Assembly: GCA_028571685.1 (NCBI GenBank) | Contig: CM053148.1 | Location: 87,070,001 to 87,134,000, forward strand | Source of the DNA: Heterohyrax brucei | Taxonomy: Eukaryota; Chordata; Mammalia; Hyracoidea; Procaviidae | DNA: 64,000 nucleotides | Direction: 5' to 3' | Shown here: positions 54,515-64,000 of the stretch, one piece after another | Numbering within the stretch: position 1 is the first letter of the stretch | Layout of the letters: each line of letters opens with the position of its first letter | Notes under the pieces: model-generated | Databases searched by the model: none | What the model was told of the DNA's origin: nothing | The model's input: the letters and a program-made list of their open reading frames with translations, nothing else | Translations under genes and position numbers: made by a program

Positions 54515-54660
54515 TAGAAGAGATAGCATTTTGTAATGGCTAACAGATCTGAATGTAAAATCCCAGAGAACTGGATTTGTATCCCAGTGCTCACGAGAAT
54601 GCTGGAGGACGTTGGAGAAATCATCTCATCTCTTTAAACTTCTGTCTCCACATCTGTGCA
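54515..54660 (+). repeat. Possible MIR
   Basis: 'AACTGGATTTGTATCCCAG' and 'TCATCTCATCTCTTTAAAC' weakly follow the MIR core. Low certainty. Confidence 0.35.
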
Positions 54661-55384
54661 CTGTACTTGTCAATGCACTTATATCATAAGTTTGTAACTC
54701 GGATGAATTGAAGCCATGTGGATTTAGGCACCACAGGGGTAGGAGAGTCAGAACAGAAGCTAGACAGAGGCTGTCTGACTCTGCTGCTTCTGCTCCTAGA
54801 CCTCTACACAGCACTAGACAGCTGTCAGGAATGCTAACTGGACACATTTGGCCAAGCTGAATGAAACTCAGAGATGACCTCTTAATGAATCATTAAACTT
54901 TCTAAAAAAGTCCTTACCATGTTAAGGTAAGAATGGAATTGGATATACTATTTTTAGGCAGTATCACTTTCACTGTGACTTTCTCATTGAATCCTGCTTT
55001 TCCCAAAATTGTTAATTGAAAAGACAGGAAACAAAACAGAAATCCAAACAGTTTCTTAACTAAAGCCATTGCTTTTGCACTACCCACTTCTCCTGCCCAT
55101 CCAAGAAATAAACACTACAATTTAGGCTTGAAATGCTAGCTTAGAAAACTTTGTGGAGGAGGAGCTGAGAATTCAGTAACTGGTATCCTGGATGTGGAAT
55201 GGCACAGCAGATAACTACTTCACTGGAAGCAGTAGCTAAGAAGTCAAAGGATGCACTGCCTTGGGAAAACATACTGCAAAGCACCTCTTTAAAGGGTTGA
55301 AAAGTAAAGATGTCATCTAGTAGACTAAGGTGTGCCTGACCCCAACCATGGTTTTTCAGTCACATCATGTGCATGCAAAGCTGA
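54661..55384. other. Nothing recognised
   Basis: No supported gene or repeat. Confidence 0.4.
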
Positions 55385-55795
55385 ACAGTGAATAATGAAG
55401 ACAGAAGAATTGATGCCTTTGAATTGAAGTGTTGGAGAAGAATACTGACTGTACCAAAAATGTGCCAAAAGAACAAAAAGATCTGTTCTGGAAGAAGTAC
55501 ACCTGGATTACTCCCTGGAAACAAAGGTGGCGAGACTTCATCTTACATTCTTTGGACATGTTGTCAGGAGGGATTAATCCCTGGAGAAAGATAACATGTT
55601 TGGTAAAGTGGACGGTCAGCGAAAAAGAGGAAGACCCTGAACGAGATAGGCTGAGACAGTATCTGCAACATGGGCTTAAGCATAAAAATGATTGTGGACA
55701 TGGTGCAGGACCAGGTAGTATATTGTTCTGTTGTGCACGGAGTTGCGATGACTCAGAACCAACTGAATGGTAGCTAACAACAACACAACAACATC
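55385..55795 (+). repeat. RTE LINE 3' end
   Basis: The clearest RTE copy. The start translates to RRIDAFELKCWRRIL, the conserved C-terminal part of RTE/BovB-type reverse transcriptase. It continues through 'TTCTTTGGACATGTTGTCAGG', 'CCCTGGAGAAAGATAAC' and 'AAAAGAGGAAGACCC' to a tail 'AGCTAACAACAACAC'. The frame is broken. Confidence 0.85.
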
Positions 55796-55857
55796 GCTAA
55801 AGAAACATTTGAAAGGCTTCTGTACATCAAAACCATTTATGTTAACTTCCCCAAGCC

Positions 55858-56022
55858 TTCTTGGAAATCTTGGTGGTGTACGGGTTAGGTGCTATATCTG
55901 CTAACCAAAAGGTTGGCAGTTCAAATCTGCTAGGGGATCCTTGGAAACTCTAGGGGGAAGTTTTGCTTTCTTTATAGGGTCACTATGAGTCAGAATCCAT
56001 TCAATGGAAGTGGCTTTTTTTG
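55858..56022 (+). repeat. AfroSINE
   Basis: Plus copy with 'TTGGAAATCTTGGTGGTG' and 'GGGTCACTATGAGTCAG'. Confidence 0.92.
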
Positions 56023-56149
56023 GCTGAGATTTCACTCTTGCGACAACCATGTCCTTTCCTATACTTTCTCACTGTATTATAAACTCCATGAGGACAGCCA
56101 GGGAACCTTGTTCACTGTTGTGTTGATAAAGCCTAGGACAGCTACCAGT

Positions 56150-56322
56150 ACATAAACCAAAAACCAAACCCACTGCTGTCAAGCGGACTGCAACTCATAG
56201 CAACCCTATAGGCAGAGTAGAACTGTGCTGTAGAGTTTCTAAGCAATGCCTGGTGGATTTGAACTGCTGACCTTCTGGTTAGCAGCCATGGCACTTAGCC
56301 ATTGCAACACCAGGGTTTCCCC
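56150..56322 (-). repeat. AfroSINE
   Basis: Full minus copy from 'AAACCAAAAACCAAACCC' to 'CAACACCAGGGTTTCC'. Confidence 0.93.
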
Positions 56323-56559
56323 AGCACATAATAGCTGCTAATTAACTTACGCTGAACAGACAAGAAAGAATGATCAACTGTAAAAGATAAACCTTACAAA
56401 TTATTGAGAAGGTAAAGCCCAAATGCTTAAGGTCTAGAAGTTCATTATCACATAAGAAGAACTTCACGAAACAAAAATTTAATCTTAGATATAAGCAGTA
56501 TTACTACTGGATTTCACAAACATTTAAGCACTAAATGAAATGTGATTTGAAAAAAACAA

Positions 56560-56733
56560 GCAACAACAACAACAAAAAACCACTGCTGTGGAGTCGATGC
56601 TGACTCATAGCAACCCTATAGGACAGAGTAGAACTGACCCATAGAGTTTCCAAGGAGTGCCTGATGAATTTGAACTGTCAACCTTCTGGTTAGCAGTTGC
56701 AACACTTAACCACCACAGCATCAGGGTTTCCTT
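56560..56733 (-). repeat. AfroSINE
   Basis: Full minus copy from an AAC-repeat tail to 'GCATCAGGGTTTCC'. Confidence 0.93.
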
Positions 56734-57029
56734 AATGTGATTTAGACAACCAAAATCATGTTGGTATTACAGCGTTCATACGACAAGAACGTGATGGCAG
56801 TGTGAAATGTAGCCACTCTCTCCTCAGCTATGCAAATCCATCCTTTCCCAGGTGAAGACACCCGTGTCCCAGGAAACTGGTGCTTCATACTCTTCCTCCT
56901 CACTGCCCTGCCCCTGATGCCCTGGGCACCCACCTACGCAAATGAGATCGCTACCACTGAAAAGTCTAAATGTGAAAGAAATACAGACAAATTTAGACTC
57001 AGTAAGACTGTTGAAATAGAGGTAAAATA

Positions 57030-57335
57030 CGTACTAACATCAATCAACTCTTCAGACAAGAATGGACTGGACTCAGGGACATAGTGGGAGCCTGTGGTGT
57101 ATGTGCTTTATGATCCTATACATTTATAGGAAGTTGTCCTACTGATTTCTTTCTAGACAAGAGAGGAGAGGGTAGAGAGGAGGGGACAGGTATTTGATAA
57201 GAGGGTACTAGAAGAGTGAGAATGAGTGGTGTGTGGTCACATGGTGAGGAGAGCAGATGGAATTGCAGATAGGTAGGCATGCAAAAATTGATTTGGATTA
57301 TATACTTTAGCTTGATCATAATAAAAAGAAAACAA
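57030..57335 (+). repeat. L1 3' UTR fragment
   Basis: Same UTR as 19080-19370: 'AGACAAGAATGGACTGGAC', 'TTATAGGAAGTTGTCCTAC', 'GTAGGCATGCAAAAATTG' and 'GATCATAATAAAAAG'. Confidence 0.78.
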
Positions 57336-57364
57336 TAGGGTAAACTAAAGATACTTTTAATAAA

Positions 57365-57550
57365 ATAGTCAACAACAACAAAACAAACAAACAAACTGGA
57401 TTTATAGCAACTCTGTAGGATAGAGTAGAACCGCTCTGTAGGGTTTCCAAGAGCGTAATCTTCACAGAAGCAGACTGCTCAGTCTTTCCTCCATGGAGAG
57501 GCTGATGAGTTCAAATCACCAACCTTTCTGTTTGCAGCCTAGCCCTGCTT
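57365..57550 (-). repeat. AfroSINE, hybrid or diverged
   Basis: Minus copy with 'GGATAGAGTAGAACCGC' and 'GGTTTCCAAGAGCG', followed by the 'ATGGAGAGGCTGATGAG' variant block. Confidence 0.75.
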
Positions 57551-57916
57551 AATGTTAACACTAGTATATTTTTTAAAAAAATGATTCAGACTATTAAACA
57601 AACATGAGATAAAAAGGAAAAACGATGACTCATTTTTAAAATATCACTAGTGTTACCTTAAAGGAAAAAAAAAAGTAATATTAACTATATTCTTCAAAAC
57701 TCATTAATCATTTTTCTTTTATCTCAGATTTGTTCAATGGTTTGAGGAATACTGAGTATTTGAAAACTTGAGCCCAAATGCCTCCTAAGGGACCCATATG
57801 CTGTGCTGAAGCAATCCGTTTGTGGACACTCTCAGATTGCATACTTGGAAAACACCAGTAGGACTCTCAAGTCTGTATGATGAGTGACAGTATTTCACAA
57901 AGTACAATTATATATT
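57551..57916. other. Nothing recognised
   Basis: No supported gene or repeat. Confidence 0.4.
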
Positions 57917-58446
57917 TGTTTTAGTCAGCTAGGGCTGCTCTAACAGAAATACCACAGAGTGGATGGCTTTAACAAAGGAGGGTTTATTCTGACACAGTCC
58001 GGTAGGTTGCAAGTCCATATTCAGGGTGACTGCTCCAGGGGAAGGCTTTCCCCTTGTCCGCTCAGGAGGAAAGTCCAGTATCACATCAGTCTTTGTCCAG
58101 GGAGCGTCCTGAAGCGGGAACCTCAGGTCTGAAGGACACGCTCTTCTCCCGGTGCTGCTCTCTCCCGGTGCTGCTCTCTTGATGGTAAGGAGGTTCCCAA
58201 ATTGTCCTTTGTTTCTCTTTCCTTTTTATCTGAAAGCATTAAGGGTGGGGCAAGCCACACTCCGGGGAAACTCCCCCCACAGCCCAGCAGGGAAGTAATC
58301 CAATGCAGGAATTTACTGCCCCACTCTAATCCTTTAACACACAGTTTAGCAAAACCACACAATGGAGGAGAGTCCCAAGATACTGGGAATCATACCCCAG
58401 CCACGTGGCTGCACACATTTTTGGGGGACACAATTTAAACCATGAC
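57917..58446 (-). repeat. MLT1-like MaLR LTR
   Basis: Complement of a full LTR from 'TGTTTTAGTCAGCTAGGGC' to 'GGGGGACACAATTTAAACC'. The best preserved of the MaLR copies here. Confidence 0.75.
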
Positions 58447-58734
58447 AATATTTACTCAATGAAATACAAATTGCATGAGAGTAAGGGTCACATCCTTTAT
58501 TTGTATCTCGTAAGTGTAGTCCTTTCTTTCTAATAAAGAGATATTGAGACCTAAAGGAGGAAGAAGCTGCTAAAAAGAAAATGTTAAAAGCACAAAATTG
58601 ATGACTGAAAAGTAGTTAAGTTGTTACACGTGACATCATTCATAACTAAGCTGCTTGAGAGAGTAATCTGAGAATCATGCAAAGAGTAAAAGAGCATGGA
58701 AAATTTAAAAGTCAGACACAGACACACACATAAT

Positions 58735-58905
58735 GAGATGAAACTCTGGTGGTGTAGTGGTTAAGACCTACGTCTGCCAACCAACACATCGGCAGTTCAG
58801 ATCTGCCAGGCGCTCCTTGGAAACCTGACAGGGCAGTTCTACTCTGTCCGATAGGGTCAAAATTGACTCAATGGCAATGGGTTTGTTTTTGGTTTTGGCT
58901 TTATA
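58735..58905 (+). repeat. AfroSINE
   Basis: Plus copy with 'GAAACTCTGGTGGTGTAG'. The 'GTCGCTATGAGTCGG' block is deleted to 'GGGTCAAAATTGACTC'. Confidence 0.92.
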
Positions 58906-58919
58906 GAGAATGGAGTTTC

Positions 58920-59105
58920 TTTGCGTAATGTAAATGGCTAATGCACGTGGCTGCTACCCGACAGGATGAAGGCTTCAGTACACCTAGACATATGTCAGAA
59001 AAAAAGGGCTGGTGATCTGCTTCTGAAAAATCAGTCACTGAACATCCTGTTGAGCATAGGTCGCTGTGACCTACAAGGAGTGGAATCGACTTAGTAAAAC
59101 TTGTA
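58920..59105 (+). repeat. AfroSINE longer subtype
   Basis: Plus copy with 'GGCTGGTGATCTGCTTC', 'GAAAAATCAGTCACTG' and a shortened tail. Confidence 0.75.
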
Positions 59106-59329
59106 TGGGGCATGTGTACGAAACTTCAGGACAAATCTTGAGATTTCTTTTTTTTTTTTTTTTAATGATGAATGCAACACTATTACTCTTCAAGTTTTCA
59201 TTCCTGGTGTAGAACATATGACTGTCAGATTTTGTCTGGTTTAGCTTAAGGATTTGCTAGAGAGGGAGAAGGGGGGGGAGAGGGGGAGGGACTTTCTTCA
59301 AAGGAGAAAGCTTTTTCAAGCATCTTATG

Positions 59330-59625
59330 CCCTTTTTTTATCGCGATTTGAGTGAAAGGGTACAATCCAGTTTAAATTTCCATGCCCACCTATCTACAGC
59401 TCCCTCTGCTCTCCTTGCCAGGCAATAGCACACTCCTCCTTTTCATTCTATACATGTCATATCTTCTTATCAATTTCCTGTCCCCTCCTCTCCACCCTCT
59501 CCACTCCTCTCTAGTAAGAGGCCAGTAGGACGACATCCTGTAGGTGCGTAGAACCTTAAAGTGCACATACCATGTGGTCATTCTGTGTCCCCAGGTCCAA
59601 TCCATGCCTGTCTAAAGAGGTGTTT
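59330..59625 (-). repeat. L1 3' UTR fragment
   Basis: Complement of the same UTR: 'CTATCTACAGCTCCCTC', 'CCCCTCCTCTCCACCC' and 'CCAGGTCCAATCCATGCC'. Confidence 0.78.
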
Positions 59626-59639
59626 TTATTTTTAAATTT

Positions 59640-61257
59640 GAATATTTAGTTTTAACTGAAATAAAGAGCTGTACATGATCTAGGCTTTATTCATTAAGTG
59701 GATTTGGAGTTTTGTATCAGATTTTACAAGTTGGGAATATTTGAGAAAGATTTGTTCCCCACAGTTTTATTTATGTTTTCACGATCTGTGAGAACTACAG
59801 AGGCAAGTTTTAAAACACTCCATCTTCATTGTTCAGAAATCTTTTCAAGAACAAATGACATCCCCATAAAACTTAGTCTTACATACAGCCCCTGCTAAAA
59901 TTGTAAACACGGAAGAAAAAAGATAGTCTTTAAAAGTCAAGCAGGGATAATTTTGCTGGTGTTCTATTGGAAGTGAATTTTGAATCTCATTTGAAGGACA
60001 GAGGCCAAGAGTCAGGGAGGAGATTGGCCAAGCTGTGGCCATTTGGTCAGCTACACTGAGCCTAAGTGCTCCCCTGGAATTTTAACTCGAACTCAATCCC
60101 TTTTTCACAATTAAGAAAGCACATGAGAATTTAAATAAAATGAAATTCCTTACAAATATGTTTGGAACAGTTTTATTATGAATTTGAAATAGTGATAATC
60201 ACAAATATCAAGGATTAATTATCACTAACAAAAAGCTTTGGGCCCATCTCACAACTGACTCTGTGACATCCAGAAGGGGTCACATTTAGAGGGAAAACAA
60301 ATGATGGGAGGACTTGGAGAAAGCTCACAGTGGGATAACGGCCTTGGAAAAAATACCTCCATGAAGCTTATGTAACAGTTAGGCAGCTGTGAAGGTAAGG
60401 TGTCTGTGCAATTCACCAAAAACCAGGATCTCTGAAAGTATGATCAAAATTAGAATCGTATTACACCATTTTTCCTTGAAGCAAGATGTTGTAATCAGTC
60501 AAGCAGAAGGCAAAAGTATTTGTGCAGCCATATATAATATCCAGCAGATAGAATAAACTTCACTTGTCAAAGTAATCTAATTTTGCATTCAAACCATCAT
60601 TGAAAAGACATTCTGGATACAGTTTTCCAGCAACTTCTAAATGCACATCTATATAGAGAGAACACAACATCCGAAATAAACTTTAATGAACCATTGGAAG
60701 CAGTTAAGGGGAGGATACTCTTAATTTAATTAAGTGAATCATCTCTTTGGATTAGGAACTAGATCTTTCTGGAACTGTACCTTAAAAGTCTATTGCACAC
60801 ACTGTATTGGGTACAAACACCTGGAGATAGACATTTGGAAAAGGACTTGATGTAATTAAAAATCAGGGCGTATGTGTGCTCTTGAGCTATTGCCAGGAGA
60901 CTTTTCAATGAGCCAAGATGTGTAACAAGAATAGAAGCAGGTTTAGCAATATCCTAGGCAAAGTCAACAGGGAGGATGCCAAGTCTGGCATCAGAAGAAG
61001 AACCCACAACAGTAATTAAGCAGGAGCATCATTTTGCAGTCCTTTCCAAACAAAGGATGCTTGAAGGGAAATCAGTCTTCTGAATTCCAATTGAAGGAAT
61101 GTTGTATCTTCCCACCCACTTTATTCACCAAATTCTCACACCTGTGATGTTCAGGGCTAGCTTGTAAACAACTCTATTAAATACAACCCATCATCTTTCC
61201 CAATGCTGGATTAAAGAACCCATGAAGAGATCTTTCTTTAATTAGAATACTTATGGA
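59640..61257. other. Long repeat-poor stretch, no gene seen
   Basis: About 1.6 kb with no recognised mobile element. No coding frame stands out. Confidence 0.5.
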
Positions 61258-61412
61258 TCTGATGAGCTCCGGTGGCACAGTGGTTAAGAGCTCAGCTGCT
61301 TGCCAAAAGGTAAGCAGTTTGAATCCACCAGCCACTCTTTGGAAACTGCATGGGGCAGTTCTACTCTATCTAGGGTTGCAGTGAATCAGGATCCAATTAG
61401 ATGAATCACCCC
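61258..61412 (+). repeat. AfroSINE
   Basis: Plus copy with 'GAGCTCCGGTGGCACAG', 'AGTTTGAATCCACCAGCC' and 'GGGGCAGTTCTACTC'. Confidence 0.88.
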
Positions 61413-61454
61413 TTTGAATTCAGAAATCTCTCCCTACAACAACTCAAGAATACA

Positions 61455-61510
61455 CACACATCTGAGGCAGAATCGACTCACCAACGACGGGTTTCTTTGG
61501 TTTGATGTTG
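61455..61510 (+). repeat. AfroSINE tail fragment
   Basis: 'CAGAATCGACTCACC' to 'GGGTTTCTTTGGTTTGATG': a tail-only fragment of the standard subtype. It may be the displaced end of the neighbouring copy. Confidence 0.6.
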
Positions 61511-62274
61511 ATCTGTAACACTGATCGGCATGACCCATTCACCTTAGATGTGTATTAGCAGTATTATTTTTTTCCCCCCCCTGGAGGACTTTCAGTTCTT
61601 CCATTTTATATGGTTCTAAGTTGTGCCGCTCCTATTGCAGAAAAACTCAGTGTCTGTTTAGGAGAATGTGTGCTATCTGCTGCATTAGGCCATGCAGTAT
61701 TTCTGCATAGCACTGCTCAATACGATCAGTGAGTATAGAACTTTGTGGAATCTTAGATTCAAACAAACAAATACTCTTGTAAGAAGATGCCAGTTCTTTT
61801 TTACCAGATTCCCTGGAGCCAGATTATGTCAGATCCCCATGTATTGTCTTCCTAGGACTGTACACGAAAAATTTTTTGGATTTTTTTTTTTCTGTTGCGG
61901 ACTTTGATGGAATCTGTGCTCTAGACAGAAATTGGGAACCAAGTCTGCTTGGCAGGCAGTCAAGCTCTTAATCACAATTAAAGTAAAAATTGCAGTGACC
62001 GTTTTTTGGCCATGTATAAAGTTTGACAAGCTGATTCTAGTGACAATGACACGTACATGGCTTCCAATAGACAAAGGAACTTTAGCAATGAAGCTGGAGG
62101 ACATGTTACTTGATAAAGGTACAGTAACCACGGGCGGTCTTTGGCCATGGACAATGTAATGACATGTAATGCCTTGGGCACAGAGTGTAGCTTTTTAATT
62201 CAGAGAATTCTGACATTATTTTTAATTTTACCAGTTATATTTTGAGTGATTTTGGATAATACCTTCTCTGAGGT
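61511..62274. other. Nothing recognised
   Basis: A 75-codon frame at 61932-62159 has no protein resemblance. Confidence 0.4.
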
Positions 62275-62445
62275 TCTGTTTGCAGTCAAGTGCCGTCAGT
62301 CGGATCCGACTCATGGCGACCCTAGGGGCCAGGGTAGAACCGACCCCCAGAGTATTCAAGGAGAGCCTGGTGGATTTGAACTGCCGACCTTGTTGTTAGC
62401 AGTGGTAGTACCTAGCCCACTATGCCACTGTTTACCTATCTATAT
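62275..62445 (-). repeat. AfroSINE, GGATCC-tail subtype
   Basis: Minus copy beginning 'CAAGTGCCGTCAGTCGGATCC', followed by 'GACTCATGGCGACC' and the head complement near 'CACTATGCCACTG'. It is the full-length relative of the three tail-only inserts. Confidence 0.9.
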
Positions 62446-62570
62446 AATGAAGTAAATATTTCTCGTGAAAGCATTAAAGAAAATAATAGGTGAAAAGCAC
62501 TGATTATATGTTTCAAATCGTTAATGGTCTTTCATAATACAGTTTTTGTAAGAAAAGGTGATTGGAGAGG

Positions 62571-62750
62571 TATGATAGGCTAAATAATGCCCCCAAAGAT
62601 GGAAGCTTTTTGAGTCTGCAAGCCCGTGAATGTGTTACAATACAGGGCTAAATGGACTTTGGAGATGAGATTCGGTGTAATCACAAGGCTCCTTATGAGG
62701 GTGAGGTAGAAGTGTCATATCAAGTCAGGGAAGAAGATGCAATGACAGAG
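62571..62750 (+). repeat. MaLR-type LTR fragment
   Basis: 'GCTAAATAATGCCCCCAAAG', 'GTGAATGTGTTACAATAC' and 'GTAATCACAAGGCTCC' resemble an old MaLR LTR in plus sense. Confidence 0.6.
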
Positions 62751-62789
62751 TGACAAGGAGTGCTGTGGACCACAGTACTCTGAGTTATG

Positions 62790-62930
62790 TATTGTCATTG
62801 TCGTTCAGTGCCATTGAGTCCGTTCCAACTCATAGCAAATCGATGCCCAGCAGAACCAAGCCCCTCCTGGCCCTGCGCCACGCCTGGTGTCTTCTTTATG
62901 CCGGAGTCCAGCTTGCTGAGAATCTTCTTT
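62790..62930 (-). repeat. RTE/composite-SINE tail fragment
   Basis: 'CAGTGCCATTGAGTCCG', 'GCCCAGCAGAACCAAG' and 'CCCTGCGCCACGCC' match the RTE tail in minus sense. Confidence 0.6.
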
Positions 62931-63569
62931 TTTTTTGATAACTTCTTTCTTTATTGGGGGAGTTAAGTATTAAACTCCAATATTCCAGACTTCTCGTCTA
63001 CAGTTACCATAATCCTTTGGAAGTAGAATTTTCTTACGGTTCTTAGGAGAATTTTTTTTTTTTTAAAAGAGGACTTATCAAAGTGATACCAGTTTAAAAC
63101 CTGAATTTTCTTCTGCACATCTCTAGTTTCAAGAAATATTTTTCTAAAGTTTTTAATATCTATTTGGTAACTACGTTGATTACTACATATAAAGAAATAC
63201 TTCAGTTCAAATCCTCTAATATCAATTTTTGGGGGATTTGAACTAAACTATATTTAGCAAAGAGCCATGCTGAAAAGTCACAAATGCTTTAAAAGGAAAA
63301 CACTTAGAAGGTAGATCAAATGAGCAAATCTGGATCTGAGACAGAACTATTTTTGAAGATTTTTTTTTTGACTACAGGTACTTAATACTTGACAGATACT
63401 GAACAACAGTATCTGTACTTCAGTTTCTCAGTTGTAGAAAGGGATACATTGATAATGCTCAAAATTTAATGTTTTATCTTTTCCGTGTATTACAAATAAA
63501 TTGATACTACTTTTGATTGAATAATTGAATAATATCGGTGAGTTTAACAAGATATAACATGTTGGTCTT
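62931..63569. other. AT-rich, nothing recognised
   Basis: No supported gene or repeat. Confidence 0.4.
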
Positions 63570-63740
63570 CTAATTGTGATGTAGGGTTAAGTGCTACGTC
63601 TGCTAACCCAATGGTCGTCAGCTGAAACCCACCAGGGCCTTCTTGGGCACTCTATGGGGCAGTTCTACTCTGTTGTGTAGGACTACTATGATTTGGAATT
63701 GACTCAACAGCTGTGGGTTTGGTGTTTTGGTTTAGTAAAA
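63570..63740 (+). repeat. AfroSINE
   Basis: Plus copy with 'AAGTGCTACGTCTGCTAACC', 'GGGGCAGTTCTACTCTG' and tail 'GGGTTTGGTGTTTTGG'. Confidence 0.9.
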
Positions 63741-63965
63741 AATCAGTAAGTAAAATTATGCTCTTTTTTTTCATAGAAGAGAATAAAGTCAGGTTGTAGA
63801 ATTCACGCAAATATTTATTAGGCCTTTTACTTTCTTACTGCAGCTTCTACCTTTTGAAAATGCTGTGGGAAATTTGTATTTTTGTGATTAAAAAAATGCA
63901 TACACCTTTTGCCATCACGTCGGTGACATTCTATAGGCTCCTAGTTAAATGAAGTCAAACGTACA

Positions 63966-64000
63966 AGGTTGGGCAATTAAGTCCAGCCAACTGAATTGTT
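63966..64000 (+). mobile_element. Mariner-like left terminus, cut by window edge
   Basis: 'GGTTGGGCAATTAAG' followed by 'CCAACTGAATTGTT' aligns to the left terminus of the mariner at 38018. The rest lies beyond the window. Confidence 0.55.

Noticed and set aside
1-64000. CRISPR array, operon, phage or bacterial island
   Set aside because: SINEs, L1, MaLR and mariner show a mammalian genome; no spaced identical repeats or prokaryotic gene layout occurs.

Overview
This window reads as intergenic DNA from an afrotherian mammal, most likely a paenungulate and possibly an elephant. The species-level guess rests on remembered repeat families, not on a search. The main evidence is a dense scatter of about 70 tRNA-headed SINE copies of the AfroSINE type on both strands, RTE LINE 3' ends that share the SINE tail, and a lineage-specific L1 3' UTR present in four copies. 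MIR, L2, L1M and MLT1-like MaLR remnants form the older mammalian layer. No functional cellular gene, spliced exon, rRNA or CRISPR array was found.

Layout. 1-4529: SINEs, one MIR, two L2 blocks and a microsatellite. 4530-7596: a young, internally deleted endogenous retrovirus inserted into an L2, with a perfect 6-bp target duplication. It has two LTRs of 385 and 384 bp, a lysine-tRNA-type primer site, a broken Gag matrix start, a GC-rich segment, and a 302-codon frame joining a betaretrovirus-type dUTPase piece to a gammaretrovirus-like Env transmembrane subunit. 7597-17290: SINEs, L2 and L1 remnants, a short-tandem-repeat stack and repeat-poor DNA. 17290-25000: a 5'-truncated plus-strand L1 nested in an older L1-type UTR, facing a near-full-length decayed L1 on the minus strand. 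25000-38000: MaLR LTRs, SINEs, an RTE end and L1 tails. 38018-38560: an internally deleted mariner. 39780-41870: a minus-strand processed pseudogene of PAIP1 whose 3' part is present twice. 42000-64000: SINEs, MaLR, RTE and L1 ends, an inverted repeat, and a mariner-like terminus cut by the window edge.

There is no operon or pathway here. The window records successive retrotransposition. The two most unusual signals are the dUTPase-Env TM open frame in the young ERV, and three very short (23-39 bp) insertions made only of the 3' tail of one SINE subtype. One of these has a perfect 12-bp target-site duplication. Repeat boundaries were set by eye and are good to about 5-20 bp unless a target duplication fixes them.
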